Positions 10,101-18,221 of a stretch of 64,000 nt of DNA are shown piece after piece (position 1 is the stretch's first letter; each line of letters opens with the position of its first letter). The stretch comes from SZUA-442 sp963792405. GTDB taxonomy: Bacteria > Actinomycetota > Acidimicrobiia > Spongiisociales > UBA5794. The stretch spans positions 1,550,001-1,614,000 of the forward strand of contig CAWBVU010000006.1 of NCBI GenBank assembly GCA_963792405.1, written 5' to 3'. A model generated the notes under the pieces. It was not told the origin of the DNA. It was given only the letters and a program-made list of their open reading frames with translations, and made no database searches. Both the position numbers and the translations under genes were made by a program.

Positions 10101-11100
10101 CGAAGCGTCCACCATCGAGCTGCACCATGGGGCGGAGATCCGGCGGGATCACGGGAATGGCCTCGAGGATCATGCCGGATGGATCGTTCTTCCCGTCGGC
10201 GAAGGGCTGGACGACCTTGAGCCGCTTCATCGCCCGCTGCCGACGCTGCTGGCTGTTGGAGTCGAGGTCCTCGCGGAGGCGCTCGACCTCCTCCTGGAGG
10301 TCCATGCGGTTGATGAGGTCCTTGACGAACTCTGCGCCCATGCCGCCGATGTAGTACTCGCCGTAGCGGTCGACGATCTCACGCCACAGCTGCTCGGACT
10401 CGATGAGGTCGCGGGGCTTGAGCGACTTGAACGTGTCGAAGGCCTCGTCGAGGAGGTCGATCTCGACCGTTGCGCGGTCCTCCCTGTCGCGGATCTCCCG
10501 CTCGACTTCCTTCTTCCGGGCGTTGATCTCGTTCGGCTTGGCGCCGGCGTCCTCCATCTGGGCGAGCTCGCCCTCGAGGCGCTCGAGCCGGGCTTCCTTC
10601 CACTCCTCGAACTCCTCGGTGATGAGCAGGCGCTCATGGCGTGCCGCTTCCTCGAGGTCGGGGAGGTCCTTCTGCCGCTTCTCGTCGTCGACGTGGGTGA
10701 CGAGGTACGCGGCGAAGTAGATGACCTTCTCGAGCTCCTTGGGGGACATGTCGAGGAGATAACCGAGCCGGCTCGGCACACCCTTGAAGAACCAGATGTG
10801 GGTGACGGGTGCCGCGAGCTCGATGTGACCCATGCGCTCGCGACGGACCTTCGCCCTCGTCACCTCCACGCCGCATCGCTCGCAGACGATGCCGCGGAAG
10901 CGGACCCGCTTGTACTTGCCGCAGTAGCACTCCCAGTCCCTCGTGGGCCCGAAGATCCGCTCGTCGAAGAGGCCGTCCTTCTCCGGCTTGAGCGTGCGGT
11001 AGTTGATCGTCTCTGGCTTCTTGACCTCACCGTAGGACCAGGAACGGATCTGGTCCGAGGATGCGAGACCGATTTTCAGTTCATCGAAGAGTTGTGGCAC
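7153..11100 (-). CDS. rpoC: DNA-directed RNA polymerase subunit beta'
   Basis: A 1,315-residue beta' subunit. The active-site motif [12 protein letters not shown] lies at 531-542, with Asp533, Asp535 and Asp537 holding catalytic magnesium. The N-terminal zinc site is intact (Cys58, Cys60, Cys73, Cys76). The second zinc site, normally HDCET plus LTC...GVC..CYG in actinobacteria, has lost all four cysteines: here HDEET (Glu884) and [15 protein letters not shown] (Asp965, Ser972, Ser975). The flanking [21 protein letters not shown] (996-1016) is normal, so the alignment is secure. The start is a GTG with GGAG 6 nt upstream. It follows rpoB by 34 nt in one operon. Confidence 0.97.
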   Translation of the reverse strand: [1315 protein letters not shown]

Positions 11101-11134
11101 GTGCGCTCCGTATCAGTTCTCGTGGTCGGGTGGA

Positions 11135-14100
11135 TCAGAACTCGACGTCTGGCCGCTCGGGGCGTGAGATGTCGATGCCGAGGGAGGCTGCGGTCCTGAA
11201 GACGTCGTCCTCGAGGTCCTTGAGCTCCACTTCCTCGCCTGCCGAGAGCATCTCGACGTTGAGGCACAGCGACTGCATCTCCTTGACGAGCACCTTGAAG
11301 GACTCGGGTATTCCCGGTTCGGGGATGTTCTCGCCCTTGACGATCGCCTCGTAGACCTTGACCCTGCCGCGCACGTCATCGGACTTGATGGTGAGCAGCT
11401 CCTGGAGGGCATAGGCGGCGCCGTACGCCTCGAGTGCCCAGACCTCCATCTCGCCGAATCGCTGGCCGCCGAACTGCGCCTTTCCGCCGAGCGGCTGCTG
11501 GGTGATCATGGAGTACGGGCCGGTCGACCTGGCGTGGATCTTGTGATCGACCAGGTGGACGAGCTTGAGGATGTACATGTAGCCGACCGTGATCGGCGAA
11601 TCGAACGGCTCGCCGCTGCGACCGTCGTAGAGGGTCGCCTTGCCCTCCGGATCGATCAGCTGCACGCCGTCGCGGTTCGGGAGTGACTTCTCGAGCACCT
11701 TGAGGACCTCGTCCTCGTGCGCACCGTCGAACACCGGTGTCGCCACCTTCGTCCAGGGCGCGGCGCCGACGCCTGCCGGGCTGTCGATGTCGTCGAAGGA
11801 CTCCCATCCGGTCGCCGCGGCCCACCCGAGGTGCGTCTCGAGCACCTGGCCGAGGTTCATGCGGGAGGGCACACCGAGGGGCGACAGGATGATGTCGACC
11901 GGCGTGCCGTCCTCGAAGAACGGCATGTCCTCCTCGGGGAGGATCTTGGCGATGACGCCCTTGTTCCCGTGGCGACCCGCGAGTTTGTCACCGGCGGAGA
12001 TCTTGCGCTGGTTGGCGACGTAGACCCGCACGAGCTCGTTCATGCCGGGGGGCAGGTCGTAGCCCTCCTCGCGGCTGAACTCCTTCACCGCGATGGCCTT
12101 GCCGGACTCACCGTGGGGCACCTTGAGGGAGACGTCCCTGACCTCACGGGCCTTCTCACCGAAGATGGCGCGCAGCAGGCGTTCCTCGGGTGTGAGCTCG
12201 GTCTCGCCCTTCGGGGTGACCTTGCCCACCAGGTAGTCGCCCGGCCCGACCTCGGCGCCGATGCGGATGATGCCGCGCTCGTCGAGGTCCATGAGGACCT
12301 CCTCGGCGACGTTGGGGATGTCCCTCGTGATCTCCTCGGCGCCGAGCTTCGTGTCCCGTGCCTCGATCTCGTGCTCCTCGATGTGGATCGAGGTGAGGAC
12401 GTCCTCCTTGACGAGGCGCTCGGAGATGATGATCGCATCCTCGAAGTTGTGGCCCTCCCACGGCATGAACGCGACCATGAGGTTGCGTCCGAGCGCCAGC
12501 TCGCCCTGTTCGGTCGACGCGCCGTCGGCGAGGGCATCGCCCTTCTTCACCTTGTCGCCCTCGCGAACGATGGGCTTCTGGTTGATGCAGGTGCCCTGGT
12601 TGGAGCGTTCGAATTTCTTCAGGGTGAACGTGTGCTTCCGGTTGGCGCCTGCCTCCTTGACGACGATCTCCTCGCCGGTCACGGAGACGACCTCGCCGTC
12701 GAACGGGCAGACGATCACCTCACCCGAGTCCTTGGCCGCACGGTCCTCCATGCCGGTGCCGACGAGGGGTGCATCGGAGGTGACGAGGGGCACCGCCTGG
12801 CGCTGCATGTTGGAGCCCATCAGGGCACGGTTGGCATCGTCGTGCTCGAGGAAGGGGATGAGTGCCGTGGCGACCGACACCACCTGCTTGGGCGACACGT
12901 CCATGTAGTCGACCTTGTCCGCCGTCACCGTGTCGACCTCGCCGCCCGTCTTGCGCACGAGCACGCGCTCGTTGGCGAAGGACCCGTCGGGATTGAGCGG
13001 TGCATTCGCCTGTGCGATGACGTGGCCCTCCTCCTCGGATGCCGTCAGGTAGTCGACGTGGCTCGTCACCTTCCCGTCCACCACACGGCGGTACGGGGTC
13101 TCGATGAACCCGAAGCGGTTGACCCTCGCATAGGAGGCGAGGGATCCGATCAGGCCGATGTTCGGGCCCTCGGGGGTCTCGATGGGGCACATGCGCCCGT
13201 AGTGGGACGGGTGGACGTCGCGCACCTCGAACCCTGCCCGCTCACGCGACAGCCCGCCCGGGCCGAGTGCGGACAGGCGCCTGCGGTGCGTGATCGAGGC
13301 CAGGGGGTTCGGCTGGTCCATGAACTGGCTCAGCTGGGAGGTGCCGAAGAACTCCTTGATCGAGGCCACCACCGGCCGGATGTTGATCAGCGTCTGGGGC
13401 GTGATGGCCTCGGGATCCTGTGTGGTCATGCGCTCGCGCACCACCCGCTCGAGCCGGGTGAGACCCACGCGGATCTGGTTCTGGATCAGCTCCCCGACCG
13501 TGCGGATGCGGCGGTTCTGGAAGTTGTCGATGTCGTCGACGCGGTATCCGTCCCTGCCCTCGTCGAGCGCGCTGAGGTACTTGATCGTGGCGACGATGTC
13601 GTCGTCGGTGATGAGCCCCTGCTCGTCCGCCCGGTAGTTGTCGAGGAGGTCGATCGTCACCTCACGGCCGAGCTTCTGGTTCACCTTGTAGCGACCGACC
13701 CTCGTGAGGTCGTACCGCTTCGGCGTGCGGAACAGCGTCTTGATCAGGCTGCGGGCGGATTCGACGGTGGTGAGCTCACCGGGGCGAAGCTTCCGGTAGA
13801 GGTCGAGGAGCGCTTCGTCCCTCGTCGACGTCGGATCCTTCTCGAGCGTGTTGCGTACGAGGTCGGAGTCACCGAGCAGCGCGATCATCTCCTCGTCCGT
13901 CTCAGCGATGCCGAGGGCGCGCAGGAACGTGCTGACATACTGGCGTCGCTTGCGGTCGACACGCACGCCGATCGTGTCCTTCTTGTCGATGTCGAACTCG
14001 AGCCATGCGCCGCGGCCCGGGATGACCTTGGCGGAGTACATGGAGCGACCCGACGTCTTGTCGAGAGTGCCGTCGAAGTACACGCCCGGGCTCCGTACCA

Positions 14101-14494
14101 GCTGGCTGACGACGACGCGCTCGGTGCCGTTGATGATGAAGGTCCCGTTGTCGGTCATCATCGGGAAGTCGCCGAGGAAGACCTGCTGTTCCTTGATCTC
14201 GCCGGTCTCCTTGTTGAGGAATCGGGCCGTGACGAACAGGGGTCGCGAGTAGTTGGCGTCCCTGTCCTTCGCCTCCTCGATCGTCAGCGGTGGCTCGTCG
14301 AACCGGTGGTCCGTCAGCTCCAGCGCGAGATTGCCGGTGAAATCCTCGATCGGCGAAACCTCGTCGAACATCTGCTTGAGGCCGGACTCGAGGAAGGCGT
14401 CGAACGACTCCCTCTGGATGCCGAGGAGATCGGGCAGTTCCTGGACCTCGGGGATCTTGGCGAATGACAATCGATCGGAACGCGCACGGGCCAA
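11135..14494 (-). CDS. rpoB: DNA-directed RNA polymerase subunit beta
   Basis: A 1,119-residue beta subunit with the expected order of segments. The rifampicin region is FGTSQLSQFMDQPNPLASITHRRR-LSALGPGGLSRERAG, around 383-420; the hyphen only splits the motif. Later come GPNIGLIGSLASYARVNRFGFIETPY, NMQRQAVPL, AFMPWEGHNFEDAI and the C-terminal GGKAQFGGQRFGEMEVWALEAYGA. At the position of E. coli Asn518 it has proline (Pro395), while the residues equal to Asp516, His526 and Ser531 are unchanged. The start is a TTG (14492-14494) with AGGAGG 7 nt upstream, better supported than any downstream ATG. Transcription runs on into rpoC. Confidence 0.97.
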   Translation of the reverse strand: MARARSDRLSFAKIPEVQELPDLLGIQRESFDAFLESGLKQMFDEVSPIEDFTGNLALELTDHRFDEPPLTIEEAKDRDANYSRPLFVTARFLNKETGEIKEQQVFLGDFPMMTDNGTFIINGTERVVVSQLVRSPGVYFDGTLDKTSGRSMYSAKVIPGRGAWLEFDIDKKDTIGVRVDRKRRQYVSTFLRALGIAETDEEMIALLGDSDLVRNTLEKDPTSTRDEALLDLYRKLRPGELTTVESARSLIKTLFRTPKRYDLTRVGRYKVNQKLGREVTIDLLDNYRADEQGLITDDDIVATIKYLSALDEGRDGYRVDDIDNFQNRRIRTVGELIQNQIRVGLTRLERVVRERMTTQDPEAITPQTLINIRPVVASIKEFFGTSQLSQFMDQPNPLASITHRRRLSALGPGGLSRERAGFEVRDVHPSHYGRMCPIETPEGPNIGLIGSLASYARVNRFGFIETPYRRVVDGKVTSHVDYLTASEEEGHVIAQANAPLNPDGSFANERVLVRKTGGEVDTVTADKVDYMDVSPKQVVSVATALIPFLEHDDANRALMGSNMQRQAVPLVTSDAPLVGTGMEDRAAKDSGEVIVCPFDGEVVSVTGEEIVVKEAGANRKHTFTLKKFERSNQGTCINQKPIVREGDKVKKGDALADGASTEQGELALGRNLMVAFMPWEGHNFEDAIIISERLVKEDVLTSIHIEEHEIEARDTKLGAEEITRDIPNVAEEVLMDLDERGIIRIGAEVGPGDYLVGKVTPKGETELTPEERLLRAIFGEKAREVRDVSLKVPHGESGKAIAVKEFSREEGYDLPPGMNELVRVYVANQRKISAGDKLAGRHGNKGVIAKILPEEDMPFFEDGTPVDIILSPLGVPSRMNLGQVLETHLGWAAATGWESFDDIDSPAGVGAAPWTKVATPVFDGAHEDEVLKVLEKSLPNRDGVQLIDPEGKATLYDGRSGEPFDSPITVGYMYILKLVHLVDHKIHARSTGPYSMITQQPLGGKAQFGGQRFGEMEVWALEAYGAAYALQELLTIKSDDVRGRVKVYEAIVKGENIPEPGIPESFKVLVKEMQSLCLNVEMLSAGEEVELKDLEDDVFRTAASLGIDISRPERPDVEF

Positions 14495-14561
14495 CGCGGA
14501 TCCTCCTCAATTCGATGACCAGCAACGGGCAGCTGGGGACGGGTAACGGGCGAAGTGCTCA

Positions 14562-14599
14562 GGATAGCACAAATCCGGGATAGCACGCAGCTATCCCGG
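14562..14599 (-). promoter_or_regulatory. Hairpin and repeated GGATAGC element upstream of rpoB
   Basis: A perfect 10-bp inverted repeat (14575-14584 with 14590-14599, loop ACGCA) stands between the methyltransferase gene and rpoB. A direct copy of GGATAGCAC occurs at 14562-14570 and 14578-14586, and the inverted arm is a third GGATAGC half-site. On the minus strand a TATCCT that could be a -10 box lies within the copy nearest rpoB. The element could be a terminator or attenuator after the methyltransferase gene, or an operator for rpoBC. Confidence 0.45.
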
Positions 14600-14694
14600 C
14601 TCTCCGGGGGGCGAGTCGTAGAAAGGCTTCAACTGTTGCGCGAACGATACAACGGAACCCCTGAACGGTCAAGGATGGTTCGGCCGCTCGAGGC

Positions 14695-15519
14695 TCACGA
14701 TGAGGCAGGTCTCGCCACGACGAGGAGGTGGGGACCGAGCCCCATGAGGGTCGGTTCCGATTCGATCGCCCTGGCCGCCTCGATGATGACCGGGCGTGCC
14801 CCCGGGTCGCTCCAACGACGCGCGAGCCCGGGGATCCACGAGGCGATCCCCTCGACACCGTAGGTGCCGTCGACCTCCAGCCCCGCCTCGGACGCCTCCT
14901 CGGTGACCTCGCTCGGATGATGGAAGTAGGCCGTGGTGAACCAGTCCCGACCTCCAGGGTTGCGATGCTGCCCATCGCGAAGGTCCTGCGCCACCACCGA
15001 GCCGAAGGCCGGGTCGAAGAGATCCCCGCTCGACAAGCCACTGAACAGCGAGGCGAAGCGCGTGATCACCGATGCCACGACGACGCCCCCGGGGCGCAGC
15101 ACCCTCGACGCCTCCCGCCACGTCGCGAGGCGGTCGGCGCGTTCGGTCAGGTGGTAGAGCGGGCCGAACAGGAGCACCATGTCATGGGAGCCATCCGCGA
15201 CCGGGAGACGGCGGCCGTCTCCCACCTCGGCCGTGAATCGGGGATGTGCCCCGAGGCGATCGGATGCCTGCGAGACATGATCGGGAACGGGATCGAGCAG
15301 GTGCACGCAATGGCCGTCGTCGAGGAGCCACTCGGCGTGGACACCGGAGGCACCGCCCACGTCGAGGATCTGCCGTCCGGGTTCGGGGAGCAGGCGCCTG
15401 ACGATCTCCTGCGTCCTGAGGAACTCGAGCTCACCGAGGCCCGTGCGCAGACGGGCGTCCTCGTCCCACGCCCCCGCGTAGTACGACAGGATCTCGGGGC
15501 TCAGCCGAGGTTCGTCCAT
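14695..15519 (-). CDS. Class I SAM-dependent methyltransferase
   Basis: A 274-residue Rossmann-fold methyltransferase. Motif I is ILDVGGASG at about 50-58, followed by an acidic strand end (LLDP). Then come VGDGRRLPVADGSHDMVLLFGPLYHLTERADR, typical of motifs II-III, and LRPGGVVVASV (motif IV). The substrate cannot be predicted. It sits between rplL and rpoB, where actinobacteria usually have nothing or unrelated insertions. A strong terminator separates it from rplL, and it has its own TAGGGT box 6 nt before the ATG, so it looks independently expressed. Confidence 0.85.
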   Translation of the reverse strand: MDEPRLSPEILSYYAGAWDEDARLRTGLGELEFLRTQEIVRRLLPEPGRQILDVGGASGVHAEWLLDDGHCVHLLDPVPDHVSQASDRLGAHPRFTAEVGDGRRLPVADGSHDMVLLFGPLYHLTERADRLATWREASRVLRPGGVVVASVITRFASLFSGLSSGDLFDPAFGSVVAQDLRDGQHRNPGGRDWFTTAYFHHPSEVTEEASEAGLEVDGTYGVEGIASWIPGLARRWSDPGARPVIIEAARAIESEPTLMGLGPHLLVVARPASS

Positions 15520-15525
15520 CGCACC

Positions 15526-15531
15526 ACCCTA
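15526..15531 (-). promoter_or_regulatory. -10 box of the methyltransferase gene (leaderless type)
   Basis: TAGGGT on the minus strand, 6 nt before the ATG at 15519. Confidence 0.45.
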
Positions 15532-15548
15532 CCGACGATCCCCACGCG

Positions 15549-15579
15549 AGAGGGGCCCCGGTGATGCCGGGGCCCCTCT
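15549..15579 (-). terminator. Terminator of rplJ-rplL
   Basis: A perfect 13-bp GC-rich stem (15549-15561 with 15567-15579) with a 5-nt loop, 37 bases after the rplL stop. No T tract follows, as is common for hairpins in this window. Confidence 0.65.
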
Positions 15580-15616
15580 GGGAATGCGGTGCGCGGATCG
15601 ACGACCGCGCTCGTCG

Positions 15617-16003
15617 CTACTTGAGCTCGATGGTCGCGCCAGCGCCCTCGAGGACCTCTTTCGCCTTCTCTGCGGTGTCCTTGTCGACCGCCTCGAGGAT
15701 GCTCTTGGGAGCACCGTCGACGAGTTCCTTGGCCTCCTTGAGGCCGAGACTCGTGAGGCCGCGGACCTCCTTGATCACCTGGATCTTCTTGTCGCCCGCG
15801 GAGACGAGGACGACGTCGAACTCGTCCTTCTCCTCCTCGGCGGCGGCGGCATCGGCACCACCGGCGGCGACGGCGGCGACGGCCACCGGTGCGGCGGCGG
15901 TCACCTCGAACTTCTCCTCGAACGCCTTGAGGAACTCGGACAGCTCGAGGACGGTCATCTCCTCGAAGGCGCCGAGCAGCTCATCGGTTGTCATCTTGGC
16001 CAT
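15617..16003 (-). CDS. rplL: 50S ribosomal protein L7/L12
   Basis: L7/L12 forms the flexible stalk that recruits translation GTPases. The protein has the N-terminal dimer domain (TTDELLGAFEEMTVLELSEFLKAFEEKF), an Ala/Gly-rich hinge, and the globular domain EKDEFDVVLVSAGDKKIQVIKEVR ... GLKEAKELVDGAP ... LEGAGATIELK, hyphen-free in the protein. I chose the ATG at 16003 because GGAG lies 8 nt upstream; an ATG at 16009 overlapping the rplJ stop is too close to any ribosome site. It is separated from the rplJ stop by 2 nt and is clearly co-translated. Confidence 0.96.
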   Translation of the reverse strand: MAKMTTDELLGAFEEMTVLELSEFLKAFEEKFEVTAAAPVAVAAVAAGGADAAAAEEEKDEFDVVLVSAGDKKIQVIKEVRGLTSLGLKEAKELVDGAPKSILEAVDKDTAEKAKEVLEGAGATIELK

Positions 16004-16005
16004 GA

Positions 16006-16788
16006 TCATTTCTCCTCGGCGTCCGCAGACGCCTCATCGTCGTCGTCATCGGTCGCGTCGACGGCATCATCCGATGCCTCGACAGTCGCCTCGGAATCAG
16101 TCTCGGTCTCTTCGGTCTCGGGCTCGTCGGTGACGTCTTCGACGGTCTCCTCGTCGACGACCACCTCAGCGGCTGCATCGACGGCATCGTCGGCTTCCGC
16201 GACCGCGGCCTCGGCGACGGCCTCGGCAGCGGCCTCGGCGACGATCTCCTCCGCAGCGGCCACCACCGCACCTGCCTCCTTCTTCTCGAGCAGTTGCTTG
16301 AGAACGGAGGCCGTGTTGCGCGGCAGCGCGGCGAGGAGGCCCGCGAGGTTCGCCATCGGTGCCTTCATGGCACCTGCGAGCTTCGCGAGGAGGACCTCGC
16401 GCGGCTCGATGTCGGCGAGCTCGGAGATCCTCTCCGCCGTCAGGAAGTCTGACCCGAGGAGTCCACCCTTGATCGTGAACACCTCATGGGTCTTGGCGAA
16501 CTCCTTGAGCGCCTTGGCTGCCCCGACGGGATCACCGTCGGCGAATGCGATGCCCGTGGGGCCGATCAGCAATTCGTCGAACTCGGCGATGTCGAGGCCG
16601 TCGGCAGCGCGACGGGCCAGGGTCATCTTGACGACCTTGAACTCCGCATCGTTGGCGCGCAGCTCTCGCCGCAGTGCCTGCTGGTCCTTGACCGAAAGGC
16701 CTGCGTACTCGGCGAGGAACACGGCGTGTGCCTCCTCGAGACGCTCTTTGATCTCGGCGACCGCCTGGACCTTCTCCGGTCGTGGCAT
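16006..16788 (-). CDS. rplJ: 50S ribosomal protein L10 with long acidic tail
   Basis: L10 anchors the L7/L12 dimers to the ribosome. Residues 1-170 are an ordinary L10 (MPRPEKVQAVAEIKERL, FLAEYAGLSVKDQQALRREL, IGPTGIAFADGDPVGAAKAL, NLAGLLAALPRNTASVLKQL). Residues 171-260 form an Ala/Glu/Asp-rich low-complexity extension, ending in a run of Asp and Ala, about half as long again as the core. Typical L10 proteins end near residue 165-180. The start is an ATG with GAGGAGG 7 nt upstream. It is probably autoregulated through the leader upstream. Confidence 0.95.
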   Translation of the reverse strand: MPRPEKVQAVAEIKERLEEAHAVFLAEYAGLSVKDQQALRRELRANDAEFKVVKMTLARRAADGLDIAEFDELLIGPTGIAFADGDPVGAAKALKEFAKTHEVFTIKGGLLGSDFLTAERISELADIEPREVLLAKLAGAMKAPMANLAGLLAALPRNTASVLKQLLEKKEAGAVVAAAEEIVAEAAAEAVAEAAVAEADDAVDAAAEVVVDEETVEDVTDEPETEETETDSEATVEASDDAVDATDDDDDEASADAEEK

Positions 16789-17259
16789 GTGTCGTCCTCC
16801 TCAAACGGACTTCCGTTGTGCCAACCCTTGGGCCCCGACGCGATCGAAGCCCCCGACACGAGACGACAGGAGCTTCATGGGAAGTCGGCCTGCGCTGGCG
16901 TCTGGTGACTTATGCCGATCGGCACCAACGGTCTCGGGTCGGTATGAGGTTGTGGGCGGATGCTACACGAAGGACGGTCGTACCACTCCCGATCACGGCG
17001 ATCAGCGCAGAGGACGGCTCGATGCGAACGACGGCCGGGGTGCGGGGTGGGAGGTCAATAGCAGGGGGATGTTGGAGGAGGGTGGTGGCGGTATCGAGGT
17101 TCGAGTAGACGGCGGGCCAGGAAGCCATCAACTCGCAGTCACTCCGGAAGGGCCGGGGTAGGGGCCGGCCTGCGTGGCCCGAAGTGTCGAAGCCACCTCG
17201 AGGCGGTGGTGGATCGCCTCGTGTTTCCCTCCTCCAACGATCCCCTGCTATCTGACCCA
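16789..17259 (-). ncRNA. Long 5' leader of rplJ-rplL (candidate L10 leader)
   Basis: About 465 nt separate the predicted transcription start from rplJ. In most bacteria this region folds into a structure bound by L10(L12)4 that represses translation. On the minus strand the part nearest rplJ contains short complementary runs (for example GGTGCCGATCGGCAT and AGACGCCAGCGCAGG) compatible with such a leader, but I could not fold it. The 120-aa reading frame at 16910-17272 is not family-like and is taken as noise. Confidence 0.45.
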
Positions 17260-17288
17260 ATGCTCGCCGCACCGAACGGCGATGTCAA
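17260..17288 (-). promoter_or_regulatory. Promoter of rplJ-rplL
   Basis: A perfect TTGACA -35 on the minus strand (17283-17288), a 17-base spacer, and GAGCAT (17260-17265) as a weak -10. It lies just downstream of the rplA terminator, where the next transcription unit should begin. Confidence 0.5.
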
Positions 17289-17342
17289 CCCGTATTCGGG
17301 TCTTCGGGCCCGGAACCGCCCCCGCACCGGCGCAGGTGGCCG

Positions 17343-17380
17343 AGAACGCGAAAGAACGGCCTACGGATGGTCCGTGGCCG
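17343..17380 (-). terminator. Terminator of secE-nusG-rplK-rplA
   Basis: On the minus strand a 10-bp stem with one bulge (CGGCC-ACGGA, loop CCA, TCCGT-A-GGCCG; 17357-17380) is followed by the T-rich TTCTTTCGCGTTCTC. This is the most canonical intrinsic terminator in the window. Confidence 0.7.
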
Positions 17381-17416
17381 CCCCTTCGCAGTGGCTCGTG
17401 GTCCCGCCGCGGTGCC

Positions 17417-18127
17417 CTAGCGACGGGCCTTCAGGAAGTCCTCGAGGGCAGAGGGGTCGATCTTGATGCCGGGGCCCATGGTCGACGACACAGCGATCTT
17501 GCGCATGTAGCGGCCCTTCGAGGCGGCGGGCTTCACCCGCTTGAGCTCCGACGCGATCTCGGCGAGGTTGTCGAGCAGCTGATCCTGCTCGAACGACACC
17601 CTGCCGATCGGGACGTGGACGTTGCCGTACCGGTCGTTGCGGTACTCGACGCGGCCGGCCTTGAACGCCTGGACGGTCTTGCCCACGTCGGTGGTCACCG
17701 TCCCGGTCTTCGGGTTGGGCATCAGGCCACGCGGGCCGAGCACCTGTCCGAGCTTGCCCACCACCGGCATCATGTCGGGCGTGGCGATGGTGACATCCCA
17801 GTCGAGGGCGCGACCGGCCGCGATCTCGTCGGCGAGCTCCTTGCCACCGACGATGTCGGCGCCGGCCTCCTCCGCCTCCTTGATCTGGTCGTTCGCGAAG
17901 ACGAGGACCTTGACGTCCTTGCCGGTTCCGTGTGGGAGGGACACCGTCCCGCGGATCATCTGATCGGCCTGTCGTGCGTCGATGCCGAGCTGGAACGCGA
18001 TGTCGATGGATTCATCGAACTTCGCCCTGGAGAGGTCTTTCGCGAGGGCGACGGCGTCCTCGGGTGCGTAGAGGGTCTGATCGTCGTACCGGCGATCGAC
18101 GTCGGCACGGTTCTTCGTGACGGCCAT
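17417..18127 (-). CDS. rplA: 50S ribosomal protein L1
   Basis: A 236-residue L1 protein, which binds 23S rRNA at the mobile stalk near the E site and usually represses its own L11-L1 mRNA. Signatures include the N-terminal NRADVDRRYDDQTLYAPEDAV, FDESIDIAFQLGIDARQADQMIRGTVSLPHG split over two strands, KLGQVLGPRGLMPNPKTGTV, and the ending TMGPGIKIDPSAL. The ATG start follows rplK by 94 nt. The gap holds a GC-rich hairpin-like stretch (about 18190-18215) that could be the L1 control site, though I cannot prove this. Confidence 0.96.
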   Translation of the reverse strand: MAVTKNRADVDRRYDDQTLYAPEDAVALAKDLSRAKFDESIDIAFQLGIDARQADQMIRGTVSLPHGTGKDVKVLVFANDQIKEAEEAGADIVGGKELADEIAAGRALDWDVTIATPDMMPVVGKLGQVLGPRGLMPNPKTGTVTTDVGKTVQAFKAGRVEYRNDRYGNVHVPIGRVSFEQDQLLDNLAEIASELKRVKPAASKGRYMRKIAVSSTMGPGIKIDPSALEDFLKARR

Positions 18128-18221
18128 GTCGTTCCTTTCGTGGTGTTGCGGGCCCGTGGCCCTTCCACTATCCGTTCAGTTGCATGGAGGCACCCCCGGT
18201 CCCTGGGAACCGAGGGCGAGG

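Noticed and set aside
11717..14467. A 916-codon open frame on the plus strand opposite rpoB
   Set aside because: A shadow of GC-rich codon structure: Arg/Asp/Val/His-rich, no family-like motifs, and fully antisense to a certain gene.
16910..17272. A 120-codon minus-strand frame between rplA and rplJ
   Set aside because: No family resemblance; it lies across the predicted rplJ promoter and leader.
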